Below, piece by piece: positions 28,518 through 42,394 of a stretch of DNA of 64,000 nt. Below the pieces are notes generated by a model, which saw only the letters and a program-made list of their open reading frames with translations, had not been told where the DNA came from and did no database searches. Source of the stretch: Cliona cf. orientalis (Eukaryota > Porifera > Demospongiae > Clionaida > Clionaidae). A program made the translations under genes and the position numbers. The stretch's first letter is position 1, and each line of letters begins with the position of its first letter. The stretch covers positions 1,178,001 through 1,242,000 of the forward strand of contig OZ005695.1 of the NCBI GenBank assembly GCA_963930775.1, given 5' to 3'.

Positions 28518-30215
28518 TCATGAAGTCCATAGGAATTTCTTGTCTTGTAACAATTCTGCTAACAGTACATTGAATGGTCTATAAAATGTCTCGAGCATGT
28601 GTCTAGTATCGTTTCTCATTTGCAAACTGGGACTTGTCTTGTAGCTGATAGATTCCTGACTATTCTCGTTGCAGTCTGAGCTTGCTAACTCTGCTCCTCT
28701 CTGGATATCAGCAGCACTTTGCTTGATACCTAAGAATCTAGATATACTGGTAGCAGTTTGGACAGGGTCTGCTATGAGTTCTTCGAGGGTTAAAAATAAA
28801 AATCTCTCCTTTGGTACAACACTGAGCCACTTACGGACGTGGGCAAAGTAGATTCCCATGGCAATTCGACTCCGCCCACATTTTGGCAAATCGTTGCCGA
28901 AGATATTAAAGTAGATCCTATGCACGCATTCATCCAGCAAGTGCAACCGCTGAGTAATGCAAGATGCATAATTGGTATCATTGACCGAACACTCATAAGC
29001 AATAGCTGGATCACTCTTGTCTCTCATACAGTCATGAAACATATTCAATTTCTCTTCAATTCGATGATGAAATAAGGTAGGCCCTTTGAGCTGAACGCTA
29101 GGGGAGAGCCTAATGCCGTACATTGTGCATGAAAACCAAAAGGCAGAATAAAGCATCTTTACAGGATTTCTCATGATCACAATAAATTTGGCCGAAGGTA
29201 GAAAGTGTGGCAGTGTAACTGGTATGAGACAGTAGTTGGCCAAATCATTGTCTTCTTTGTTGAATCTAGGCCAGTTGAACATCAAGTTGGGACTTCCATC
29301 CATTAGACTAACGTTGCCACTTGCACAGGTATCTTTCTCGATCAGTGAGATTCCCCTGGCAAAATTGAGAACATAGTTGCTAAAATCGGGTGCTGATGGT
29401 TCCCTGAAATGCTTAAATGCAGCAGCATCGATCCAGAAGTGTGGCTCCTTTTCTGCTTGAATACTCTCAGATTGATGGAGGAGCCTGTTCATGAAACACC
29501 AGAGAAAGCTTGAGCCACATTTCGGAAATCCAGCCAAAAATATCTTCGGCAAGCAGATGAGCCTAGAGGAGAAACGATTATAGAACTGTCTACGAAGTAC
29601 TTCCACAGCTTGAGTTCTAAATATCTTCATTCGCTTATCAAATGTCACATTCCCAATGTGACCTTGTAGGTTATCCAGTCGTTTCTTAATGCTGTAGTCT
29701 GTTTCCCAGCAATGATTGGAAGGGCAGCTGTCCAGAAACTGATCACTGGTGGGGATGACCTTTCTGTACTCTTTCACGTAGCGAGCAGCATTCACTTTAG
29801 CCACTTCTAAAGGTGCTAGCCTGTTAAGGTTTGTGATCATCATACATCTCTCAATGTTGTCCAAAACTGCATCTAGATCTATCTCAATCTGATCTCGATC
29901 ATTCGCGGCCAAAGCCATAGCTTTTGGCACAGAATCAGTTTTGGAAAGTTTTGCAAACTCAGCTTCATCTACTTGATTTTCTTTTCCCATAGGTTTCTGT
30001 TTCTCTTCTATGTTTACCATCTTTTCACTATGGGGTGTGTCCTTCTCTTCCAGATGACGGTTCAGAGGGTCTTCATGCATGAGTTTGATTGAATCGAAAC
30101 CCGCCAATTTATCTCCACTTGAGCTGGAAGGATTGATATTTCCATTGAACACCAGGTAGCCGGCAAAAATGATCAATAAAACGATGCCTGCAAGCGTTTT
30201 CCACTTTCTCTTCAT
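28518..30215 (-). CDS. Golgi-type carbohydrate sulfotransferase, single exon
   Basis: 565 residues from ATG 30215, chosen because MKRKWK is followed at once by a signal-anchor helix (residues 7-25, LAGIVLLIIFAGYLVF), as expected of a type II Golgi enzyme. After a Ser/Glu-rich stem, the catalytic domain shows the PAPS 5'-phosphosulfate loop FLAGFPKCGSSFLW (about residue 248) and the 3'-phosphate site VIMRNPVKMLYSAFWF with R-x-P-x5-S spacing. EKEPHFW and DGSPNLMFNW resemble CHST15-type enzymes, but the exact acceptor (a chondroitin-like or other glycan) cannot be read from the sequence. The lack of introns is unusual among its neighbours. It stands head-to-head with the ANKFN1 gene. A 5' UTR intron is possible (TGCAG just upstream of the ATG). 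Confidence 0.85.
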   Translation of the reverse strand: MKRKWKTLAGIVLLIIFAGYLVFNGNINPSSSSGDKLAGFDSIKLMHEDPLNRHLEEKDTPHSEKMVNIEEKQKPMGKENQVDEAEFAKLSKTDSVPKAMALAANDRDQIEIDLDAVLDNIERCMMITNLNRLAPLEVAKVNAARYVKEYRKVIPTSDQFLDSCPSNHCWETDYSIKKRLDNLQGHIGNVTFDKRMKIFRTQAVEVLRRQFYNRFSSRLICLPKIFLAGFPKCGSSFLWCFMNRLLHQSESIQAEKEPHFWIDAAAFKHFREPSAPDFSNYVLNFARGISLIEKDTCASGNVSLMDGSPNLMFNWPRFNKEDNDLANYCLIPVTLPHFLPSAKFIVIMRNPVKMLYSAFWFSCTMYGIRLSPSVQLKGPTLFHHRIEEKLNMFHDCMRDKSDPAIAYECSVNDTNYASCITQRLHLLDECVHRIYFNIFGNDLPKCGRSRIAMGIYFAHVRKWLSVVPKERFLFLTLEELIADPVQTATSISRFLGIKQSAADIQRGAELASSDCNENSQESISYKTSPSLQMRNDTRHMLETFYRPFNVLLAELLQDKKFLWTS

Positions 30216-30432
30216 GATTCCTGCTGGCGTCACAAGCCACACCCTGCATAGCAAAGAAGAGGCGTGGTTTGAATACGCGTACATGTGGTGGGCGTGGTTA
30301 TCAAATCAAATGACGAAAAGTGGGCGTGACGGAGCGAATCTGGCCAACCTGGTCTGGCCTAGGCCGAGTGTGTCCTCGTGTACCACAAGATCGTTAGTGT
30401 TTCTTTGATGTCTACCCGACTCTGATTTCACG
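30216..30432. promoter_or_regulatory. Bidirectional promoter, sulfotransferase / ANKFN1
   Basis: 217 bp between diverging start codons, with several GGGCGTGG words. No TATA box was seen. Confidence 0.6.
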
Positions 30433-33400
30433 ATGTCGGCGAGACCTCAATCTACGCCACCTCCTGGAGCCAGGTAATAACAAAGCTACGCGCGATACGT
30501 AAGCTGCTCAATTTTGTTATCGCCGCATCTACCGCGTTGCTAATTGGTTTGCATTCACCACCTGCAAACCGGTGTCCTAATTAGCACTTCCACAATCTGG
30601 CCAGTGATGCAGGAACCCAAACAGTACACACGCACCGGTACTATCGGTACTCTAGGTAGTGGTAAATAGTAGATAGTGCTCGCGCAGCAGTTTTGTCTCT
30701 CAGGTGCAAATGGAGTCACTCAGCGCGGAGATGGAGAATGCACCCGGCTTCTTTGTGGGCAGTTTGAAGTGAGCCTTGCATGGCGTTTGATGTGTGATAG
30801 CACAGATAGTGACAGCATACACATAGCAGATGATCAGAAAGCCCGGAACTTCAAGGAGGTCCCATATTATGTATCAGGTTGCATCTTTCCCGCGTATGAT
30901 ATCTGGCTGCCTCAAATGGAAGGTCTTACTTACAGCAATGCTTCACAGTGATTAGTGTTTATCCAAGGATTGTGTTCCTAGTTGACATAGCTAACAGAAT
31001 AAGGACACTTTTAATAATATTCTATAGTAGCAGTCAAAAAGAGAAGATAAAAGTTTCTTAGTGAATATAAAGTTGACTATATTGTAAGATTGATGCTGTG
31101 CTGTGGTTGTCTTTTGCAGTACCAGTGTGGACTACCGCTGGTATGAGAGTGTTTCTCCAGAGTCTCCCAGCTCTCCCGTTGAACAGCCAGTCTACTACAG
31201 AGAACCGACAGCTGGTGTCACAGCTCCGGCCCACTATCCTCCCCCTCAGCACCCACCTGCTTTCGGAAGAAGCACCAGTGGCGGTGGAATGTCTACAGCT
31301 GCCACCTCTGCAGCACCAAATGTTTACAACTTGAACGCCTTCCCCCTCCCAAATGGACAAGATCGGGCAACGGCGGGTTTATTAAGTTCATATCCCGTCG
31401 CTGCACAGCCACATCACCATCACCATCACCATCACCATCATCACAACCGTCACCAGCCTCACCACCATCACGTGGAGCACTACAGCAAACAAGGGAGCAC
31501 TCTGCCGCCGCAACACCACCATCAACAAACCAGGCAATCGTTGCAGTACCACAACTACAGCCACACACAGAGAGGAGGGGTGAACGGTGGAGCAATGCCA
31601 GAGAAGGAGAGACTTCGTCGAATGAGTAGCCCGGAGATGCAAATGCAGCCACCGCCTCAGCGAGCTCCACCACGTGGAACCCATCGTAGTACCCATCGTA
31701 GTACTCACTCAAGCGCTAGCTCTAGTTCCACTCACTATTCCAAGGTTATTCTGAACGAGAGGGGCAAGCAAATGCACCAGCAGAGAAGTAGCAACGATGT
31801 AAAGTACAGAGAGAGGCCGGCCAGCGTTGGGAGCCATGGTGCAAGAAGAACCGCCAACTATCAGCGTATGACTGCTCAGCGATCCGAGGGCTCTCTACCC
31901 TACAATTCATTCGATCGTGGCATGATATTCAACAGAGATGGCAGCAGTATTGATCCAGCAACAGTGCAGGAGCAGCAATATCAACCGCAACAACAGGGTG
32001 GAGAGTGGGCGCCGCATCACTTTTCTCCCTCGGGATCACGATCAGAAATGAGATCCCCTATATCTGAAGAAGAGACGGACGATCCCAGGAAGGCTTATGA
32101 TTCACTGGAGGGATATCAGAGTAATGGTTTTGTACCAGCTGATGAGCATCAGCATCAAGTGAATGCTGAAGAGCAGAGGTGAGAAAGGAGAAAGGGGATT
32201 ACTGCAGTACATATGTTTAGACTACGGATCAACGATTGTGTTGTTGAAATTGAGAAATAAGAAAGGTGGTTCATCTCTGCTGGGAATAGTAGTGTTTGCA
32301 AAATTTTGAGCCTCATGCATGGATCTGGTGTAAACACTTTTTTTAGGTCATCCCTCTGAAATTGAATGATAATAATTGCTTTCTCAAAGTGCAGCATGGC
32401 ACTGTAACAGTTCCGCTAAGTTTAAAAATTTGGTTCCTTGATGTTTTCCGACAGCCATCCTATGTCACGGGAATCACAAAGCATGTTTGAAACAGCTTAA
32501 TAACAATTTGTAGTAGACGTGTTACACCAATTCACTTGTCTACCATTGTTTAAAAAGCCTAGCTCTGTCTAGTCATGCAACAGGTGGCCAGCCAGCTGAG
32601 AGAGTGTGGTCATTTGAAGTGGTAGTCTGCGGCATAGCTAAAAGCTAAAAAAGGTGTTTTAAGTCTCCAATTGTCCCTTCTTCTTCTTCTCTTCAGGGTG
32701 CCACAGGATCAAAGGCCGAGTTCCGCCAAAACCAGAAAAAAATCTACATCCTCTCACGTACAGAGACGAGCGATGACTCCGAACCCATCCCTCATACACA
32801 ACAGAGGTATGTTCGAGTATGCACGCAACTCGTTAAACATTACCTACATGCACCAATTTGTCAAATTTCTGTCAAGTATGAGTAGTTGTGGCTAATTAGG
32901 GCGGTGGAGGTTTTGCCCAGGGGGAGCCATGCTAATTATAAGACGACAGCAAAGTCGTTCATAATTGACGGTGTTATCATGCCATTCTAAGTTTGTTAAC
33001 TCGTGTTGTTTTGCATCCGTAATGATATTCAGGCTTTTGTGCAGCCGGCGTTGCCTTGGCAACACACTAATAGTATGACCTATGAATAAGCTTCGCTAGT
33101 CATGAGTTCGTTGTTCCAGGCTATATATAGTATGTATCACTCAAGGGGAGTATAATTATACCGGTAGAAAGGAGTAGCTGCTTGCTTACAGGAATGTTGA
33201 CAATGAATTATGTTGATTCAATTCCGAGCCAAATCACATATATTACATTATGCCTTTGATATTCTTCATCTTTACATGGCTAAGGAAATTTTAACGGGTC
33301 TTGGCACTGTGCAGTGATAGCGTGATGAATTTAATAAACTGATACTTTGATGTTGGATGTTTGTACTCTGAAGTTGTGACTTTGGTCACCGATGCATGTG

Positions 33401-36400
33401 TACTAGTATTAAACCCTTAGTCCTTGCTGCATAGTATACATATGTACGGTATACATGTATAGCTATGTAAGGATTCACGAGTAAGTACAATTATTACAAT
33501 TGTCCTCATTATAGTGACATTGTTTTCAGTTGCTATACATCTGAATAAAAACAATTCTGTGGACGACTCAATTATTCGGTAAACTTGCCGATATTTACTG
33601 AACGGTTGAGTTGTCCTCCAAGAATCTTCGTTGTTTCTATGTACCGTATAGCCGGAAATATTGGTGGTTGAGCCCAAAATCACTATTGCAAGAATATTAG
33701 CGGATTTAAATTTGGTGGTTCGGTATGGGATTGCCATACATATAATTATATACGAGTAGAAAATTTTTGGCGGATTTTAATTTGGCGGTTGTAATATAGA
33801 CCGCCAAGCTGCCAAATTTTCTGGCTATATGGTATATCCTCATTATCTCTCATACTATAACATGCATAGGGGAGGCGTGGTATATCGAGGAGGACTCTGA
33901 CAGTGGTGTTCCCCTGTCCCCCATGAGCGGGGTCACCGTAGGTCACATGGACCACGCCCTCCTGCCACAGAAGCTATACTTCTCTACCTCTCCGCCCCCT
34001 CCTGCTGTGCCCGTGGTCTATCACACCAGCTCCACGTCCCAGCCAACCCCTGTGACCAGCGGTAGGTCTGGTACCATTGCAGCAAACACACGCATCAAAT
34101 TTTAATGATAAGATCTGCACACATATTTATATAGTACCAGGGGTACCAGAAGCTTATGAAATATTGTAATAGTATTGCCTATATACCACTGCTGACATTG
34201 AAAGCAGGTTGTAAAGGCAAATTTGCTACCAGCAGCCAAAGTAAAGTCAACAGTAATCTGGCTAGTGCGTAGGGAATCCCAGCATACTGTATAATATGCA
34301 CTCCCCCATATCATGATAATTATTGTACATCCTCGAAAACATTTAACAGAATACGTGTGTGCAGCCATTTAAATAATGTACGTTTAATTAACAAAACAGT
34401 GTACACTTAACTCAATCAGTTACTTAGAAATCAAAGCAGCTGTACACACGCTCCACACAGTGTGCATCACTGACAGTTATCTGATATTTCATTGTGTAGA
34501 TTCCAGTGCTGTTAGGGGGGCCACCACTCCAAAACGTCACAGCCTCACCGAGCCTCTGACTGCCTCTGGTGGCCACGGCTCTGGTTCTCCCTCTCACTCT
34601 CGCTCTGGCTCCTCAGAAGGCCACTCTTCTTCGAGGAGGTCCAGCCGAGATTCCGGAAGAATGGTGGTCAGCCCCTCCCACCTCCACGCCCACCATCATC
34701 ATCATCGCTCCGCCCACCAAACCTCGTCGGCCAGTGTATCCAGTGGGGAGAGAAGCTCCACCTCTCCAATACCTGTCCACTTATCGTCAGCCTACGAGCA
34801 AATGCTTCTTAACGGTAGCTCTAGCTATAGAAGAAGTCCAAGCCAGCAACAACAACCCAGAAACGTGGTGGGTCGATCCGTCTCTTCACCCGATCATGAA
34901 TTAACCTCTGGAGCTACGAGACGAATTGTATCCATTGCTAATCAACCATCGCCGGCTGCACTGCAGCAAGGTTACCATAATCGGATGATGTCTTCGCCCG
35001 AGACTACCGCAAATTCCCCTTCGAAGTACGTCAGAAAGCCACACAAGTATGACGTCGTGAAGTTTCCCCATGGCTATGAGGAGGTTGAGTTTACGGAGCA
35101 AGGTGTGCGGCCGGTATTCTCCCAGGCGTCAACGAAGAGTGAATCCAAGCTCAATTCCACCAAGTGGTCTCGCTTCGGCAAAAGAGGCAGCTCAGAGAAG
35201 AGACCGAGTCAGCCTCCGAACATGCACTTGAGTGACACACGCCTGAATAAAATCAGTCGGAGGAGGGCAAGCGATAAAGCGGGGAGTACAAGGAAGTCTC
35301 CAAGTCTGTCGAAGAGATTCTCCACCGGTGCTGTGATGATGGCCGAGGGAGGAGGGGAAGCTAGAAGAAGGCGACACGAGAACTCTCAAGCTTTCGTCAA
35401 AGCCAAGTACCGCGTCTCAAATCCGGAGCCTTTGGGCTCAGAATTGGTGGGGGGTCAGCGGTTTTCCAGCATCGATGAGTTCGCAGCTGACGGCCCTGGT
35501 AGAGAGATTTTGACTGAGGAAGATGTTTTTCTGACTTCTGGCGATTTTGAACAGGTAAGAAGGATGTTATTATCATTGAAATTAATACATGTGATGTACA
35601 CATTTCCTAGTTAATTTGCAGCATGTTTCATGAGTCAAATATACTAATTTTACCTCCGATGAAAACAGAAATTTTTTGCAGTTGGTAGAATGTTGCCCTA
35701 TAATAATATATTACCTCCGATAAAAACAGAAATTTTTTGCAGTTGGTAGAATGTTGCCCTATAATAATATATTATGAATAAAATCATTGGTAATGAGCTG
35801 CATGCCTCCAATACGTAAATCTAAAAAAAGGATCGATCACGATGTGTGCATGAACCTCACTTTGCATCAACCAACATGCCTGCAGCTGTAGCTAGCTCTA
35901 ATCGTAACTATAACCATCAAAGCCAGAAGGAAGGAATATCAACATACCATCAATACGATGCCTGCCTATGGAGGACATCCTGTCAGTGTGGTATATAATT
36001 ATAATGATATTGATACATGTACACATATTATGGTTGATACCGAAGCTGCTAAATTTCACTTTGAAATCATACAAGTGGGCATCGATCTGTGGCAATTTCC
36101 TTGCTAGTAATAATTGTTATTCCTATTCATAGCACTGGCGTAAGAAGCAGGGGGGCTGGGGGGGGGGGGCTGTAGCCCCCCCCCCCCCCCCCCCCATCTT
36201 GTCAGCCAAGTGGGCCTAAACTTAGGAAGATATTTATTCTACTAGACCTTGACATCTTGAAATTTGTGATGTAAAGTCTGCTTTACAGCCAAATTAGCAC
36301 AAAAATGGGCATGGTTTGAAGGCATATGGTGTGATCCAAAAAATTTTTGCGCGCCTTGCGCACAATTTTATTTACAGCCCCCCTGTTCAACAATATCTTC

Positions 36401-39400
36401 TTACGCCACTGCATAGTATTATTTATTTTGTGTACCTGCTGCAGCCATCTAGCTGCTTAAGGTGTGGATTGAGTGAGTATACTGCAACTGATGTTAGACT
36501 ATATCATTACATATACGCTTGTGGATATATACAATGGGACAAAATTAATAACACACACACATGCATGCTAGCTTGATGCAACTCTACACCATATATTATT
36601 ATACTAGTGCTTCATGCAGGCAGGCAGTTTGAACATGGCAACTACCAAATTTGGTGTAACCACAAGTCATAACGTTAATTGAAATCTCCGCCGCATGCGC
36701 ACGTGAGGCTAATGATAATTGTTATGAAATTGAGCGCCAACCGCACAAAGGGGGTTCCCTTAGCACTGGGACCCTAACAAGGATGTGTGTGACACGTAGC
36801 TATGACATCAAACATGTGAGATAGTAGCTACAAATACTCTGTGGTCCAAATGTAGATTTTATGTCATGTACTTCTAAGGTCTGTGTTTACACCGAGCAAA
36901 GCCGTATGTGGAAATGGACGCACTTTTGAACAACTTACCTGGCTTGGCAGGCTGTTGTGAATATAAAGCCTATTTCCTCCACTTGCAGCTCAGTTTAGTC
37001 AGTGTTCACTTTGTTTCTCTATCTCTAGATCTAGCTCTGTCTCTTCTTAGTGATCTATTGAACTAGTTATTCAGTGCATAGCTGCACAGCTCTAGAATAT
37101 TGTATTATGTTCGTGTAGTATATGAACTGAAATTGTATGTAGTGGTCTAGCCTCAAACCCAGGTAGTCATGAAGCAAAACCACCAGACTGAGTAGCTAGT
37201 CTCCAGTACAGTGATTTATTGCTTGAGTGAGTGAGCAAGATTTGGTGTAGCTATATACCCTAGTATGTTGTTGAACTTCAGTACTACCATCTGATATCTC
37301 CAATTGCAAGTCTCTATTAGTCAACTAAACATCACTTAAAAGTCTGCTATACTATAATATATTGACAAATAAACGAACATTTAGAATCCTGTCTAAAGCC
37401 CCAGTATTGTCGAGTACTAAGGATTTCACACATTCTGCGAAGAGATCTACGTAACTTCTCCGCCTTACACACGGTTACCATGATGCGAACGCAAATGCAT
37501 ACCATATCCTCCAAGGGATACGCTCCGCTGGAAGTTGGTGACCCAGATGAAAGTGATCTAGACTGTCCACTCGGTGCTGCGGGCAGAACTAGGGCAAGCA
37601 GTCTGAGCATTCTCTCGCCTAGAATGAGCAAATTTTCAGCAAGGTTTAGCTCGAGGAGGACACGTAGAAGCAGACTAGCTAGAGACCTCTGTGACGGATC
37701 AGTATCTGGATCTGGAACCCCGAAAAGAGAGTGCAGTCCTCCACCAATCATGTTTCAGAGGACCATGTGCGACAGTCTAGAGTTTGAGTCCAGCAATGGC
37801 TGCTACAGAAGGACACCTCCGTCACTGTACCAGAGGTGTATGTGGAGCAGTGTAGAACTCGAGTCTATCAGTGGTAGTAGCACTAGTTTGCCAGCTGCCA
37901 CCACTACTACTAGTGCGTATACTGGTAGAAGGTTGGAGCGGTTTGTTAATAGCTGGGAAGGCGTGTTGGAAGAATCAGTTGATGAGACAGAGACAGCTGA
38001 ATACTCATTCAGACTTCGAGTAAGTGTCAGTAGCTAACTATGGAGCATCATAAAAGCCTGCGACTATGAATAATAGATACATTTAAATTATAGTAGTCTA
38101 CAGTCGATTGGCGTGCCGGCCAGACTTCTGGTGGCACTCTCAGTCCTGGCCTTATTTATACACAAGAACGAATCATCATAGTTAAAGATTTGGATCGGCA
38201 GCATGGGCTCCTAAGCTATGGTGCAGAGAATGGTTCCCGTGCCAAATAGTATTATACAAATAAGATCGGTTAATGATTGTGTAGGCGACCAAATGATTCA
38301 AATCATTTGCATCCAGTTGGCACGTTGCATTTTCAGTTGAACGCCGGCTCCTAATTTGCAGTCCACTTGTTTGTAGTTGTCATGGTTATGATTGTTCTCC
38401 TATTGTTACTTATGTATTCATATCTTCTCCTTTCCCTGCATGTGGTCTCTCATGTGATCTCTACCATTTGTCATGTGACTGATGAAACCTGGCAACAGAG
38501 TGATTCGGATACTGCAGCTAACATGCACAGGAGGTGAGTCACATTCCAATATTTCCAATCTGCATTCCACATCCTGTCACAGGTCTATGTACTTTAGCAT
38601 AACATTATACATCCTGGTACATATATTGCATGCATGTATACATGACACTGTCAAATTGAATATGATTGCAAAATATTTACAGTCAGATGGCCCTTATCCA
38701 TCACACACAAAAGGCTGTGGTTTTTGGGGTGCCATGGAACTGTCACAAGGATACTCAATATGTCAACAATACTTTTGATGTGGCAGTACTATATACAGCC
38801 AAATTCCTGGAAACAGCTGAGGAATGTGTGACATGGTGCAATACTCAGCTGAAAAATCAGTCATGAGCCGTGTTCTTACATGGACACACAAATACTGAAA
38901 TATTTGCCCACAACCGTTCAATGAAAATACCAGCGGTGGTCAAGTGGTTTCTTGCAGAATGCAATTATTATCCCATAGCTTCCTGATTGCATGACATCAT
39001 CCCTGTGCCTAGCCTGATGCAGCCTGGTTGAAAAAAAAGAAGCACTTGTAGTCACTTCCAGTCCTTGGTAGTGTAGGTTTTCAAAGGTTATAGTATCTAG
39101 GAAGGTAGCTATTCAGCTTTCAGTCTGGTGCTGATACTGTTGAGGTCAAGTGGTGTGCAGAAGGTGCATAGCTATTAGTACTAAGGCTCAGTGTGTAGCT
39201 ACCAATATTGAAAAGTGAAATTTGACAAGACAGAGTGTGATAACTACCTGGCAGGTGTCATCTACAAAAGATCACTGACTGAGAGGATACTGTCGTTTAA
39301 CTAACTGCACAACTTGGAAAAATTTGTAGCCAGTCTGCAGAAAGCAGCACTGTTGGCTCAGGCTGGACTCTTGTAACTACCTAACTGTGAAACCTGAGAT

Positions 39401-42351
39401 CCTGAAAGACACAATTTTCTGAAATCACTGGCCTATATTATTATTATATAGCTGCCTAGCTATATCTATGATCTATATTATACTGAGAGTACAGTATAAT
39501 CAGTCTGGGCTTACTCAGTTTTGGTTTGTTTTTACTGTATCAGCAGCCGGTCACTGTTCACATTTCTTTGCCAAACAACAATCATCCTGTTGTTTGTACA
39601 GGACTAGAGAAGTGTATAACACAAGGCACAGGTCTATCTAACTGGAGATTGAGTGTACACAGCTAGCTGTATGAATACAGTGTAGAACTTAAGTCAGTTT
39701 TGCTTGAACTGCTGTCAAAGAATCTGCAGTTTGTTGCACATCGTTGTCACTTGCTCACAGTATAAATATTATAGCTAGCAATGAGTCAGTTTGAAATTCT
39801 TGTGACAAACTGTGAAAATAATCACACCACCGTGCCGCTCGATGCTGACTACACACAGCTTCGCCCAAGGAGCTACACGGAGAACTCTTGTGACCTACTC
39901 TTCACAAGACTTAAGAGCAAGAATGCAGCGTTCTCTTTCGATGGAGTCACTACATACAGTGGTGAGGTTAGTGACTCAGAGATGGCTGGCCACTCACACA
40001 CTAATAGAGCACCGCTGGTGAGCAGAGACCCTCAAACTAGTTCTCTAGATCGATGCTCACCAGATTGTCGTCCATTTTACCATCAAAGTCCAACGCCAAA
40101 AAAGTCACAGAAGCAAAAGAAGACCATTCCTTTCTTTTCCAAGCGAAAGAAAAATCGGTCAAAGTCGGCCCACACTTCTCCACTTCACTTAGCTGTGCAA
40201 CAGCAGCCACGTCCACTTAACTTTGCAGCTGTTCAAGATTTTGGCAGCTCTGATACCGAAGATCAAATTGAGAGCAACTTGGACTTTGGTTTTCGAAGCA
40301 GAGATGCTAGCTGTTGGGACGGAAGCAATGAGAGCTTTAGTGACCTCGATGGAGGAATGACTCGATCTAACCTTCTGAGCCCAAACAGCTTTCGGACGAG
40401 ATCTCTGTCATGTAGTAGTTACTCTCAAACGGACACCGAGTTGAGTAGAAGTAGCGAGTCCATTAATCAGTGGGCCAGTCAAGTCCACTGTACCAACGCT
40501 GGCAGCTACAATAGCTACTGCACCAGCTGCGCTTTGCGAAAAAGTTGCGAGAATGTCTTCGCTGCCGTGGCAGCTGCTAAAAGGTTTAAAACCTCTTCCC
40601 TGTGTAGGATTGGTGGCCAACAGAACAAGTCCTCTGGCGGATTGATAATGCAGAAGTTCTCAAAGAAGCTGAGCAAGTTGAGCAGCTTTGGAGGAGGAGG
40701 AGGTGGAGGGGGAGGGGGAGGAGGGAGCGGAGGGAAGGGTAGCGAGAAATCCGGGGGAGGTCTGAAGAAGAAGAAAGGCCGTGCTAACAGCACTTCTAAT
40801 CTGGAGGGCGGCGATGGGTGAGTCTTTCACTTATGGTTTAACTATTATGCATGTACACGTAGTGCAATGTGTGTTGGCCACAGTGATACTGTTTATTTGT
40901 GATAGTTCAACTACACCAGGAAAAGCTTTTTGATTGCCTCAGCCTCATACGTTTTGTATTTAATCAAACTGAAACACAAATTGACAAATTTACCTAATGG
41001 GAACCAGGGCATGTGGAAAAACATGGGGATTATTGTTCTTCCTGTAATTACTAATACTGGATTAGTTGTCTCTTGTACACATCTGCTTATAAGGAAGATT
41101 ACAGTGAGTAGTGTAATGTTTTTTTCTCGTTTTACCCCTGACCACATGGACCACACTGGAACCACAGAGATCGCCACATCCATGCACGTCATGCACGGAT
41201 GCATTAACAGTCACTGTGCAATATTAATTATACATGTAGCATGTTTACAGATCGGTATTGATACACACTCAGCACTTGGGTGATAGATATTCCCAGGTGG
41301 ACTGTTTTTTCGTATGTTCTTTCGTTCCGTACATACACATGTATGTACACGTACGTATAGTTATAGTATGATGGCTTTTTCAAGTCTCAGATTTCTAATA
41401 AACAAAGCAACTGAGGTGTAGGAAGGAACAGTACACAGAAAGAGAGAGAGAGAGATTGAGAGCATGTCGACATCGTGTCATGTGTAGACATTGTCACGTA
41501 CACTCATGCGCATACTCATGTAAATGTACATCACGTCATATTATGCTGTAATTCACATGCACATCCATGTACATGCACATTTACATGTACACGTACATTT
41601 ACATGTACGCATATCCACTCACAAACCCCACAGTCGCCTAACCCAGAGCATGGAGCAGCTGAGTCCCCTCCCAGTGGACGAGAAGGAAGGGGTCAAAGGG
41701 TTCAGCACCCCGGGAGTCACGCCCGTCGGGACCCCGCGGATGCCTCGTTCGAGGTCAAAGTCCAAACTCACTCGAAGGAGCAGCGAACCGGATCTGGAAG
41801 GAGCTCGTGAGTTTCTTGTGAAAATACATTCCCATATATAGTAATAATATCGCTGCTCAATTATTGATAATTATTGATAATTATTGTACATGGCTACATA
41901 CATAATGTTGTAGTTCTGCGCACTAGTTCTCTTGTGTATTACATGGTATTTGTATTATACCGTTAATTCTGTTCCCATACTCACTCATCCATGAGCATGC
42001 TTTGCGTAGTGAACAAATTATGTCATTCATTGTAGGCCCTTAGAGAAATGGTCTCCCCATTCAACTCGAGTGCTTCTCATGAAAGTATCGCATGTTAGCA
42101 AGTTATGCATGTACACTCCTACATTCATGTACATACATATTATTATTATTATTATGCATGTACGCTTACTTTCAACATGTTGTAGACAGTATAATCCGTT
42201 TAAATCGTCAATCGATTATCTTGTTGTGAGCGTAAGTTGCCTCTATTCAGAATGCACTTAGGTGGAGAATTGAACACGATCAGCGCATTTGATACTGTTT
42301 AATTTGTGTCATATTACAATATTTATTGAGAGTCAAGGTGTGTGTGCGTGA

Positions 42352-42394
<43 letters not shown>

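Larger units (their letters stand above)
35555..37479 (+). other. ANKFN1 intronic region before alternative exon 1b
   Basis: Holds a 61-bp tandem duplication (35650-35773), an inverted-repeat element with G and C runs (36133-36411), and a TATAAAG box at 36962. No other coding sequence was seen. Confidence 0.6.

Noticed and set aside
31293-31712. 139-residue minus-strand ORF under the ANKFN1 His-rich exon
   Set aside because: It is the antisense of the CAC/CAT-rich coding exon; the plus frame has consistent phases with the next exons.
40515-40793. Poly-Pro ORF on the minus strand
   Set aside because: It is the antisense of the Gly run in ANKFN1 exon 1c.
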